64,000 bases of DNA from Antennarius striatus (lineage: Eukaryota; Chordata; Actinopteri; Lophiiformes; Antennariidae). Below the pieces are notes generated by a model. It was not told the DNA's origin. It made no database searches and saw only the letters and a list, made by a program, of their open reading frames with translations. Below are positions 1 through 12,900 of this stretch, one piece after another (position 1 is the first letter of the stretch; each line of letters opens with the position of its first letter). Both the position numbers and the translations under genes were made by a program. The stretch lies in NCBI RefSeq assembly GCF_040054535.1, contig NC_090795.1:8610501-8674500 (forward strand), written 5' to 3'.

Positions 1-399
1 AATAGATCTTATGAAAGTGGATATTTTTCTCAGTGAGGGTCTATTAATATAAGATAATAAAATACCTCTATGTTGTATTTACAGTTGTGTTCACAGGTCT
101 CCATACATTACATTTTTAGGCCATTTTTACGAGAATATGAATAATAACACAAAACCTTTTCTTTTTACTCATGGTTAGTGGTTGATGAAGCCAATTGTCA
201 AGCAACCGTCTTTGTTCTTTAAATCATAATGACAACAGAAACTACCCAAATGACCCTGATCAAAGTGTACATACCCCATAAATTACCCCCATAAACTGCC
301 CACATAAACATCAGTGACAGCTTGAAGTCATTTGTGGTAGCTGTGGATGAGGCTCTTTATTTTCTCAAATGGTAACACTGCAAAAAGCCTCTAGTTCCT

Positions 400-1290
400 G
401 CAAATTCTTGGGCAGTGTTACATGAACTGTATGTTTGACGTCTCCCCAGAGTAGCTCAGTGATATTGAGGTCAGGAGACTGAGATGATCACTCCAGAACC
501 TTTGTTTATTCTGCTGTAGCCAATGACAAGTCGATTCGGCCTTGTGTTTTGGATCATTGTCATGTTGAAATTTCCAAGTGCATCTTATGCACAGCTTCCA
601 GGCTAATGAGTGCATTTTTTTCTCCAGTATTTTCTGATAACATACAGCTTTCATCTTGCTGTCAATTTTAACCAAGTTTCCAGGGGCTTTGTAGCTCACT
701 CTTCCCCAGGACATCCGTGGCCCACCTCCATTTTTGACGTTATGAATGGTGTACCTTTCATCAAAGGCCTTGTAACATTTTTAGTTTTGGTCAAAAAGTT
801 AAATTGTGGTCTCATCACTCCAAATGACTTCTGTTCCAGGCATTTTGAGGCTTCTCTCTGTGTTGTTTGGCATATTGTAAGTGGGATGCTTTGTGACATT
901 TGCATAGTAATGGCTTTCTCCTGGTGACTCAGGCTTCAAGGGCCTCTTTATTGTGCATCTTGAAACAGCCACACCACTTTTGTTCAGACAGTCCTGTGTT
1001 TCAGCTGAAGTTATTTATGGGATTTTCTTTGCATTCTCAAACAAATTTCCTGGCAGTTGTGGCTGAAATTTTTGTTGGTCTACATGACTGCAATTTGTTT
1101 TCAACAGAGTCCCTTTTAACACTGCTGATTGCCATTCTCAATTCCTGCGTATCCTTTATATCCCTTTCTTGTCTATTACCGTTAAATTACATTTTGTCAC
1201 AGATCTTTTGACACTTTTTTTGCTTTCCCCATGACAGAAACATCTCAGATTCTGTCAGGATCTGTCAAATTATGAGCACAACAGTATCTG
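400..1290 (-). mobile_element. Degenerate Tc1/mariner-like DNA transposon
   Basis: Read on the minus strand, the DNA shows broken transposase frames typical of fish Tc1-like elements. The segment with HDNDPKH (complement of about 549-570) carries the second catalytic Asp and is followed by WLQQNKQ and a Ser-Pro-Asp-Leu-like stretch degraded to SLLTSISL. Upstream are remnants such as FITSKMEVGHGCPGEE and PGNLVKIDSKMKAVCYQKIL. Stops and frameshifts interrupt the frame, so it is dead. Terminal repeats were not identified, so the ends are approximate. It lies in a NETO1 intron. Confidence 0.75.
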
Positions 1291-1760
1291 TCATGGACTG
1301 AAAGTCTTTTGTTATACACTGCATATGTTGGGATTGCAATAAGAAAGTAAATGAGTGCTCTCGTGACAAAAGACTCTTAACATTTAACAAAGAATGTACT
1401 GTAGATCTAAAACACCATATCTCATTGTGTATGTAATGTCTGTTAGAGTAAACTGATGTACAGTATGTGTAATTATGGAATACAAAATACAAACAGAAAC
1501 AGCCTCAGTTTTCCAGACCGGAAAAAAAAGAGAATAAAGGTCTGACTTACTGTTTGTCTACCTGGGTAGCCCCTGTTTAAAGGCGTTGCATCTGATCAGT
1601 GGCCTAAAAGTGAAACACAGCCAGCATGGCAAAATAAACTAAGTCTGGCCTTGAGGCTCTGACATATTTTATTCATTTTTTCTTCTGTTCTGCCTTTTTT
1701 AACTCAAAATTCCCCATTTTATCTCTGCTTTTTCTGTCCTTCCCCTCTGCTCCCTTCTAG

Positions 1761-3917
1761 ATCTACCTGCGTTTTCTTGACTACGAGATGGCCAATTCCA
1801 ATGAATGCAAACGCAACTTTGTGGCAGTGTATGATGGTGGCAGGTGTGACATCACTCTTTTTCATTTTGACATGTTATGCAGAGGCTCACAGTGGCCAAA
1901 GATGCTCTTTCATTTTAGGAATTTTTTTTGTGTGTTTGTAAATAAATCATTTCCTTATCTTGAGATGACAACTTACAATTGTGCTTTTTTTTTCTATAAA
2001 GACTTAAACATTAAATGTGTCGGATTAATGACACATATGCATGACTTTGTTGACTTTTTAAACATTTTCAAGTGTGTAAGAGCTAGCGAGAAAATGGTCA
2101 ACAAACAGTTTGTCTAAAAAAAACTTCCTTTGCGGAGTCAAATGTGTGATTTGTCTTACACTACCATAAAAACTTGGCAGGACAACATCACTGACTCTGT
2201 AAACAAGGATCATTACTTTCTATAGAGTGGCTATTTGCATATGAATTAGTATTATATCTAATCTAGGTCAGTACCTTTCTTTAAATTCTAGACACTGATC
2301 CTGTTTGTCTATGTCAGGTCAAGAAATGAACGCTTGTTGTAAGACGCATTCACTTGCAGGGGTCAATGTCTGATGCATTAATACATTAATTGATGCATTA
2401 ATATCCCTCAATTATGTTCATGATCATTTTCTTAGTATCTGTTTATACAGTATCTGCTCGATTAAAGGTCAATACATCAAACACACAATGTTGGGTGAAG
2501 ATAGGTTTAAATAAAAGGTGTCAGGTGTTACATCAACCGATTCTTTTATCCTGTCTAGTGTGGCATTGGGTAACAGCTCATCTGGACAGCTTCACCACAT
2601 CAACAAAAAAAATCTTTGTTTTTGTTTTGAAGGGGGGGTTTTTTGGTTTGGTTTTTTGGCATCCACAATGAATACCACAAGTTCCAATTGTTGACCAATG
2701 ACAACAAAAGTGTTCTTCACATCTGTAAGAAGAAGAGGAACAAAATAGGAGGGAAGGTAGCACAGTGACCTGTGGCAATAGAAAAAATATCATGCTTGTT
2801 GTGAATGATGGCAGGCTATGACCGGTCAAAGACCAGCGTATGGGACAGGCTGACACAGAGTCCATCAAAACACAATAAATACCTTCTAGACTGAACCCTA
2901 CATTTAATGAAAAATAAATTTTTCTGAAATTTTCACTCTGTTCTGTCAATCTGTTGCTGCAGTTAGTATCTCAGGTAGAGAGGGTGGAGGAGAGGGTGAC
3001 TCTTGTCATCAGCATGCGCTTGAGAAGAAAAGGCAAGGAATAGTCGAGCGCACAACTCCCTGTAAAACTGCAGAATCAAACAAAGAGGTGGAGGTTTATT
3101 TTTTGCCAAAGGGAAGAGTCAATGTAACTGCTGGCAGTAACTTCATATTGACTGACAGATGTGATGAGAGAGGGAGTTAGTGTGTATTCTAAATTGTACC
3201 TCCGATTGCAGGCCTGTATCTTTTTATCTAAATTTTCAAATTATGATCATAAAAACATTGTGGATTATTAAAGTTCTGAAAAAGTAACCGCACTCCTCAA
3301 CAATAATCCATAGATTCTTATTTCATCCTGTTTCATCACAGTTCGGTGGAAGACTTGAAGAGCAAGTTCTGTTCCACTGTGGCCAACGACATCATGCTGG
3401 TTTCCACGCTGGGCGTCATCCGCATGTGGGCAGATGAAGCGAGCCGTAAAAGCCGATTCCGCATCCTTTACACAACCTACCAAGAGCGTAAGGCACAACA
3501 CTCTCAGACACAAAACCTGTTTTTCATAAAAATATGTAAGTTGCAAAATGACCCACCTGCTGAGGTAAACTGATGAATTTTTTTATTAAGATCACGCTCA
3601 GACAGTGATAATCATGTCATTATAAACACACATGTGCGCTTCAGTGAGCCCTAATAAAGAAAGACAAAAACACACTGACCAGATTTATGCTCGGTTACAT
3701 TTTGTGCTGTACATTATGTGCTGTCAGTGGTTTCATTTTTATGGCCATTTAAATAGCCGAATGCAGGAAACTAAGAAATATGACTTCCATTATGGGGTAC
3801 ATTACCATTTAGTTAATATGAATATGATAGTAATGGTATATTTTAGCAACCCTGCCAGACCTGCTCTTGATAGACAAAGGGATATCAGGTTGAGTTGTTG
3901 AAATATATCCATTTTAG

Positions 3918-3963
<46 letters not shown>

Positions 3964-6900
3964 TCATATACCCTGCAAAGTGCAAATACAAAAACAAATA
4001 AAACAAACCATGATTACAGCTTGATTCAAATAGAAATATTGTCTTATGGTTCTAAGGAGACTACAAGAAATTCAAACTTTTAGAATGTTATTAATATCAC
4101 AGTTATGGGGCAGAGATGAATCTTGGATATATAAAAGTGAGCTGCATTCAATTTTCTTTTGTGAGGCATGTTTCATGCACACATAGGCCCTCAGACCTTG
4201 AACGACAATCACATATCATCACTTTCTAAATGTCTACAAAAGGCCATTGTTAGTTTGAAGGTTTATATTTGAAGTGACAAGAGGAGGCCAGTGACCAACT
4301 TGCAGTGCTGGTCATGGACTTGTTTGTGGTGTGAAGTCAGCATCCCTTTTGTGAGGCGATGTGCTGTTGCCGAGGCAACACTTCTGCGTAAGACACTCAG
4401 CAGACCACAGCCAGACCAGCAATATCCAGCATAGCTCAGTTTCACTGCACAAACCTTGTGAATGGTGTGTAGTGGTGGGCCAAAGAACTGGGAAGGAGAG
4501 TATATGAATTTGATTTCATTGCAAATTGATGTAAGAATAAGTGAAAATTTTACATTTGTCTTATACAGAATGAAACTACAGCAAAAAATTGTGGTAATAA
4601 GTGAAATTAAAAGATTGTTTTTGACACTGTTTGGGGATTATTTTAACTCAATTGAATTATATATAAAAGATTAAACTGAATTTAAAATATCGGATTTGTA
4701 TAATGTTTAAGCACACACCTATTTTACACTCAAAGCAATAAGCAAAGAAACAGCCTCTGTAAAGTAGTATTTTGGATGCAGCAGTGCTGCATTATCAATG
4801 TATAAAAGTGCAAAAGAAGCCAAGGGAACTGTACGCAGAATATAAAAGTAGACATGTTTGACATGACTAAACAAATAATTGGCTTGCACTGCCAGCTTCC
4901 TTGTGTGCATTGCTTCACTTTTTATTTGTGGTCCTTGCATGGGTGGTTTTGTTTTTTTCACGGGTGAGTAACCATTGTCCGATGAGATTGCGGATGTCAG
5001 TTCAGTGTCCTTGATGCAAGTTTGATGTTTTAGGATGTATTGTGTCAAGCTACAATCCTTTTCTTGTTTGAAAGGTGTGTGCTTACATGGGGACCCAAGT
5101 GCTGTTACCTCAAAATAAGATGGTCCTGGGTTTGAATCCTCCAGGAACTTTTGTGTGTAGAGTTTGCATGTTTGCTTGGGTTCCCTCCAGGTTCTTAAGC
5201 ACTGACTACCAAAAACACAAAATACATACAGTATGTCAAGTGGTGACTCTAAATTTTCCGTGGGCATGCATCTGAATGTGATTGGTTATCCCTCTTTGAT
5301 GTGGTCCAGCCATACATTGGCAACTTCTCCATGGTGTGCCCCACCTCCCGCCCAATGTCAGCTGGGAAAGGCTACAGGCCCCTTTGGCCCTAAACAAGAT
5401 ACGTGTTCAGAAAATCAAGGAGTGAATATTTCCTTATATTTACTCAAAGTAAATGATAGAGAAAATGTGTGAGGATAAAAACTAATTGAGACATTTAAAG
5501 AGATAGAGGGCTGAGCAGTGTAGCATAGTTAGGTGTGAGGTTCAATACACGAAGAAGCGATTAATTTTCCATCCTTGGGTGAAAAGACTGAATAACTGAA
5601 CAACTACAGAGTGTGTACTCATATACAGGTGAAACAGCTGACTTTGCAGTTGTTATAGTCCGATTTTTTTGATAAGTGCTCCCTGGCAACAGCAGATGCT
5701 AATCCTTTATACAGTATGTGTGCACACAGGTGCTGGTTCCCAAAGGGACCAGTGGCCTTCGTAGAACCATTTACAGATGATCCCAGAGAGACAATCTGAT
5801 CCGGAGAGCAAACGCTCACCTTTATCATCTTTGCTTTGTTCATACCCACTAACATAGATTATATTGTATCTCTAGATTCTCTAACAAACACAAAAAAAAC
5901 ACACATACACAGTTGTGATTTGTAGAGTTATAGTGTACATTTTTCACTTTTTGAAAGTTAAATGAAGTGAAATAGGTGATGAATGTGGTCATGTGAGATT
6001 TAAGCAGTCAGCACTGTTAGGCCTGATCAAAAATGATCTGTCTCTGGGAATGCAGATAGAAATATGTTCTGGTTTTTGTCTGCTACTTCCTGTTCTTTTT
6101 GCAAAGCTTCTGTACTTTGCATGAAAGAATTTAAGATCAACAGGGTGTGGTGATGTAACATTGAGATCGTTGCCAGGTTTTAATTCAACTTATATCCTGA
6201 TGGACAGATGGATGGATGGATGGATGGATGGATGGATGGATGGCCAGATGAACTGGATAATTTCAAAAATAGATTGATGTATTGTCTCACAATGTAAAAG
6301 AAACCTTCCTAGGTCCAGACCAAACATCTCATCTATTAACAATCATCTAACTACACCTCTGTAGAACAAATCGTCACTACAAACAGATCAATGAATTTAA
6401 AATTCATTTCAAGCCATGAGACACTGAACTTCCACCCTTCACATCATCTCTTTGCTCTTGGAGGCCCACACTGCAGTGACACCCAGACTATCTTCATCAG
6501 CCACTCATTTGGGAATTAATTTACACTTCTGGCAATGACTGGGGATGTTTCGTGTGGGCAAAATGGTACTTTTGTGACACAATGTCTGAAATTATTTTTT
6601 TTAGGAAATGAGTGCGGATCTTCAGTACATGTCATTTTACCCTTTTTTTATGAGAGAACTGAATGGAGAATGTTTGGGCTCCCTCTGCTGGTTATCAACT
6701 CAAACTGTTTTTGCAATTGGAATTCAGTGAATAGAAGAAAAACAATGAAAACAGAAACAGTGGAAGGGACAGAAAATACAAATACACAGAGAGCCCACTT
6801 GACTCAAGAAATGCTCTGGACACCCAGACACAGAATGGGATGGTATGCAGCGAGAGATGTAGATGACTCACTAAAGTATCTATCTATCTATCTATCTATC

Positions 6901-9900
6901 TTATTTGGTGGATTATTATTCATATCTGATGAGTGCTGGGACTAAAACCATCATCCATCATACTGGTAACACCGTCCAGTTGTCTCCAGCTCTGCCATGA
7001 GAGAAGAGAGTGATGGAGAGGGTTAAATACAGTCATCCATGAGTCATTATTTGTGGTTAACTTTTAGAACATACAGACAATGAAAGTGGTCCCAGCACAA
7101 TTCCAATGTTCATATACTTTAAAGTCCTTGGTGATTAAATTCAAGAATTACTCAAGTACTGTGTTTGGTATTTGTGCATAGATATTATATGTTATGCTAT
7201 GTTATTTTATATTTCTACTCTTCTCCATTTAAGATGTAAGATTTCAATCCACTTCATTTAGCTGACAGCTGTAGATTATTTGTAGGTTGAACTTTTCAAA
7301 ACAAACATTGGAATGATTTTGTAATATAAGATATTTATAGATTTAATAAGCCAACAACAATCAAACTATTTAAAAAATATGATTGCACCTTAATGCTTCA
7401 GCAATAATAACAGTACAAAACTGATGTATTAATATTTTAAATGGAATTTATTATATAATATTTAGGTACTTTTACATTACTACGTTACGTTCATTTGCAG
7501 TTGAGGTTTTTTGTGTTACTATTTGTCTGATTATTTGCTTCTTTGTGTGTTTTGTAAATAATCTTAGTCCACAAAGAAAAACACATTATAAAGTACTATG
7601 AAAAGGTGTGAGCGGCAAGGTGGTGTAGTGTGTAGCATTGTTTTTAAGAGTGTAAGGCTAACACTTAGAAAAGTTGGGGTCATCCAGGAATTAATTTTAT
7701 TTCAAGTTTCATGGGGCTAGGGTGTGAGAGTGATTAGCATGTTTGTAGATTTGTGTGTCGTCAGCATAGAAATGGAAGTATTGAAATATATTTTGGTACA
7801 ATAGACTTCCTATAAATTATGTTCAGATTTTTTATTGCTCAGTTTATTTTTCTGAACCAGTAAACTGTATCACATCACTCAGATGCAAAAATCCTCTGAA
7901 ATGAATATTGCCATATGTCGCCTACAGTGGTTTACTGTAATTACAAGCAAGGATAATTAAGAGATGACTGCTGCATCAGTTCTATAATAAAATCTCTACC
8001 AGGTGGCAGTGAAATTATACAAGACACAGTCATGCAGCAGCAGGAAACAATATACCAGCAAATTAACAGCAATTACATTGCTAATCACTGATAGCAAGGG
8101 CACCTTGGATTGTTGTCTCATATATACTAGGGTAAACATGTTTTACTTGTTTTTTTAACATGTTTTTGTGATTGGTTCTCATTTAGTCACCATAGAAGAG
8201 TGAAATCATGATGTCAGGTGGGCTTCATAATGATAATCATGTGTCCGAGGCTCTTGATTATGGTCTGGTTTAGATCAGGTTTGACAAGTACACTGGATAA
8301 ATAAATCACTTTTTGCAAAAATATCATGTGTTTGTCTGCGTTCAGATGATTGTGTAAACATACACCTAATGCACACACAGAGTGCACACACTCGCTGGGA
8401 AATCCATCCATATCTAAATAACACTACAAATGTTTGAAGAGGAGGATCAGGATGAAAATTCATGAGGAGCAGATGCACCCAATTGGAACAGGTCTGATTT
8501 GAGTAATGCCTGTCCAAATTCACTTCCTGAAAAATCTGGTGCCTTTCTCACCTGCACTTTAATATGGATTTGTGCCGCAGCATTTCTAATCGTCCCACAC
8601 ATTGACTTTTGTTGAAGATGGGGAAAAAGATTAACTTTTTTACCCAGTTTTTTTTTACTATATTTGATTCGATTGCAAACTTGTTTGTTTTGGTTGACAG
8701 AGGATGTTGCTATAGTAGATCTGTGACATTTTATTACATCTCAAAGTAATAACTATTAAATAATTTGCTCTATCCCTTTCCAGCTCCATGCGATGCAGAT
8801 GCCTTCTTCTGTCACAGCAACATGTGCATAAACAACACTCTGGTGTGCAATGGCATGCAAAACTGTGTATACCCCTGGGATGAGAACCAATGTAAAGGTG
8901 AGATATCACAGTCCAGTTCAGTCATTTGAGCTCCATGGTCTTGATTGCCTTGGGGGTACTGGGGAAATAGTGGGTGGGAAATGAATGTTTGCACTTACTA
9001 AAATACACTACTGCTACCCATAGTACTACTTTGAATAATGACATCGTCCATGAAAACATTATTTCTGCCCAAATTAGAAATACGTTTTGCCAGGGCAAGG
9101 TTTCATCGAATTATATTTGGCAGTTTTAATTTTTTTTAAATGTTACATTTTGAATTTTAAATACTCTATAACAGTGGTTCTTAACCTTGTTGGAAGTACC
9201 GAACCCTGCCGGTTTCATATGCTCACTTACCGAAAAAAAAATTTTTTTCAAATTTAAGACATAAGTATATGTTTTACTGGTGTATTTAATGAATTGTGCA
9301 TTAATGTCACCTTTTTCAAACAAAACCAAGACAGTGCATGAACTCGTCAGAAATGACCTTCCTGCAAATCAGTGTGACTTCTGCTGTTGTTACTGAGAGA
9401 CCAGTTCAGACATGCGTGGCTTCACCTTGGCAAGTGCTACTCTGATGTCATTTTCACAGCAAAGTCTGTTTCTCTAGTTTTCCATGTAGCTTAAGGAAGC
9501 GTTCCTGTATTTTCGCCAGTGCGAGACTAGAGTTGCTCAACTTGACATTGCAAATCATGCAGAACACTGACTCCCATGACGTTACGTTATACAGTACATG
9601 TAAATTGACGTTGCACGTATTCGTCCGACCACTTTCTTTTTTTGTTCAACATAGTTACTATGAATTAAAATATTAAGAAAGCAATCAGATGACCTACCAT
9701 CATGACAGGCATGTCATCACGAATTGACACGATGTTTCAAACGTACACAGTGACTCGTGTATGTTCGGCATTGGATATATTTGACCTCATTTTGTCTGAT
9801 CCAGCTCCTGGTACACAAGGTACATCAAGAACTGGAAATGTGTGGAAATGTCTTTCTTCTCCATGTTAAATTCTATATGTAGTGTATTGATAAGCCCGTA

Positions 9901-12900
9901 CTTTGTCCTGTTTCTAAGCTTCAAGGCGACTCATCCTGTTTATTCCCTCACATAAAGATAATGTTGATTACTTCATTTTCTCTGTAGCTCAGCAAACCTG
10001 TCATCTCAGCATCTCTACATTGATCCTTAGTGTCTCATTAGAGGCAGCTCCTCAATTTATCCACCTTAATTTCTGAGATTCTCTCATTTATATAGTTTAT
10101 AGTGCCACTCAGGGGATAAGTCAATGTTTCTCCACATTTCATTGCCAATTAATTAGCCTTCTCTTGTTTGACCTTTTATGACCATTGCTGTATTACAAAT
10201 GCATAAGAGGAGGTCTGTAATCTATCTCCACTGCAGCTCACTGAAATTAAAACTCCCATGTCGGTAAATACAGTGTTCACACTGTTGGTCTTGGCTTGGA
10301 GTTCAGATTTTTTCTGCTTTGTTTTACCTTCAAACACAGATGTAAACTCATAAACATAAATTTTTATTTTTTTTTTTAATTTTATATACTGGTTTGATCC
10401 CCGAAGGGAAATTAAGAAAGCACACTCTAGCTACTGATTACAAACGCATGCATACATATTTGTGAGTACAGGCCCCTGTATCACACACACACACAAAGGG
10501 GCCTGTAGGCATGCAGGGGAGGTAGAGTGGCAGGCAGCTCCTTCTTGGTGCGCCTCAAATGAGCAATTTGTAAGGGGGACGGCACCTTGCTCAAGGGTGC
10601 CTCGGCAGTGCTCCGGAGATGAGCTGACACCTCCCACTGTTAGCTCACCTCTGGGTATTTTTTTGGGGGGGCGGGAGCGGGAATCGAACCGCCGATCTTA
10701 AATCATAGGACGACCCGCTCTACCGCCCGCTTTACCACTGAGCCACTGCCGCCCCCAGTGGCTGTAAGCTCTTTATAATTATCTCCAAATCCTTTTGTTT
10801 TGTTTGAAGAAACCCTTTAAGTTATTGACAATTTAGATGAATTAAGTAAATTGTACTTGGCTTATTCCTCACTCAGAGTAGACGTAGACAAGATAGTTTT
10901 CCACTAAACATTCTAAATATGAAATTGTGCAGACTCAGCAAGGGCACCCCATGTTTATCAGCCTGTTGCTTCTTCTGTTGCATCCTCTCAGCTCACATAA
11001 AGCACAAGGGCTGCCACGGTGCCTGCGTTTGTCCTCATTAGTGGCAAAATGTCAAGTTTTATTCCTTCCTCCGCTATTCATCTGAATATAACCATTTACT
11101 GCCATTGAAGGGCAGTGCACTGCGCTACATGTTTATTCGACATTTAAATGTCAACTATACCCCAACAGGTTGCCATGCTACACACTTGCTTAGTCCGTGT
11201 TACAAATTATGGTTAATAAACTGTAGATAGGAATCAATATAATATAATTTGTTCATGTCCTCTGACTTTGCCAGCTGTCGGTGGATAATGCTGGCTAACA
11301 AACTGCTAAAGCTTAGGTTAACTTGATAATTCATTAAATTGGAAGCAGCTGTCTTCTTAATGTTTGAAGCTACTCGTTTAAACAAGAGCACTATAAATTC
11401 ATTAAATGTGAATTTGGATGTCAAAATCTTTTCAATGACTGTTCACCATCATTTGCATTTAGTTAATGTTTTTAATTAAATACTATAATGACTTTACAAT
11501 ACAGAATCGAGATGGTATACGACAACACCTTCATGTGTGGGACGCTAACTATCCATGACTTCAAATATCCCCCAAACCCTAGTTTTAACCAACAATGACC
11601 TTAAATCTAAACCAAGCTATTAAAATGAGCATGGGGAGGTTTTGGGTGAAATGAAACAACCCTATCCCTGTCAAAGATTTATGAAATAATGAATCTGTTT
11701 TTTAAAGGTGGGTTTGTCCATACTTTTGGTTTTGGAAAAGTAAAAATTCACCATCCAATCTATTTAAAAATGAAGTGTATTTTATTATAATTTATTGCTT
11801 TTGCAACTAATTCCTTGTTTCTAACTAAGCTTTGTAAGCCATCAATGTTTGTGTGTTGGGATTCAGCAGTCAGTCAAGTGAGCGAAAGGTCTGTTATTGT
11901 ATTTCTCATTATAGAAATTATCATAAACAAAGTAAGTGCTATTCTCTTAAGGTTTCTGCTCTTGTCTTGTCATCTCTCTACATTTGTACAGAGAAGAGGA
12001 AAGCCAACATCCTGGATAACCTGAATAACACCAATGGGACCATAATAGGTGTCACCTGTTGCATCGTCTTCATCCTCCTCATTGTCTCTGTCATCGTCCA
12101 GATCAAGCAGCCACGTAAAAAGTACATCCTACGGCGTGAGGACTTTGACCCCACCATGTTCCAAGAGGTCTTCGAACCGCCCCACTATGAGCTGTGTACT
12201 TTACGCAGTGCCACCACAGCCACAGCAGCCTCAGCAGATTTAGTCGACCTGGCGGAGGACTTTGAGAACTACCACGCTCTCCGCCGTGCCTCCTCGCGCT
12301 GTGTACATGATCATCACTGTGGCTCCTCCTCTAACCCAGGCTCCGCCCATATATCCCAGCTGTCACTCAGTGGACGAGGGAGTCGTGGGAATTTGAGCGC
12401 TCGAGATGCGGCTGCCGCTGCTCTGCTGACAGACCTTCCACAGGCACCCATGGCAGTGAGGCCCTTATTGCCAACCACTGGAAACCGCAGAAGCATCTTG
12501 GTCATGAAGCACAGCTACTCACAAGAGGCAGCAGACAATGGATGCGGCCTGGATGAAGACTTGGAAGAAGTTCCCACAACCAGCCACCGACTTTCACGAC
12601 ATGAAAAGGCAGTACAGCGGTCAGTATCCATAGATTTCTGATGAGGGAAAAAACAACTTTAGATGGGAATATGTGAAATGAATGTGATACTTACAGGGTT
12701 TTTTTTGTTTTGTTTTCCCTCTTCCTCCCATTAATATTTTAAAGATTTCAATAAGTTTCATTTTTTTAATCGATACTTTTTCTTTCTCCCCTTTCTACCA
12801 TTTAACTTTATTCACAAAGGGCTAAAGTATGATTATGACAAATCTGCCCGCTTTTGCATGCTCAACCTTCGACATGTCAAGCTAGTTGTGCTCAACTGCT

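Larger units (their letters stand above)
3488..8783. other. NETO1 intron with SINE copy and microsatellites
   Basis: This 5.3-kb intron holds a (CA)n tract, an AFC-like SINE, a (GGAT)n tract, a short (TATC)n tract and a degraded SINE head near 7611. Its long open frames (4719-5267 on the minus strand, 6535-6945 on the plus strand) show no protein family features and are judged random. Confidence 0.6.
8898..11991. other. NETO1 intron preceding the transmembrane exon
   Basis: Contains an unclassified interspersed repeat (9165-9850) and a minus-strand tRNA-SINE (10384-10757). The rest is AT-rich with no gene seen. Confidence 0.6.

Noticed and set aside
2578-2949. 123-aa minus-strand frame in a NETO1 intron
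   Set aside because: No domain signature; includes poly-G/poly-T derived residues.
4719-5267. 182-aa minus-strand frame
   Set aside because: Overlaps a SINE in a NETO1 intron; no domain-like features and no splice context.
6535-6945. 136-aa plus-strand frame
   Set aside because: Ends in a TATC microsatellite; composition and content look random.
11853-11991. ATG at 11853 as start of a 262-aa protein
   Set aside because: The segment before 11992 is intron; a proper acceptor (ttgtacag) joins the LDLa exon to NETO1 coding sequence in phase.
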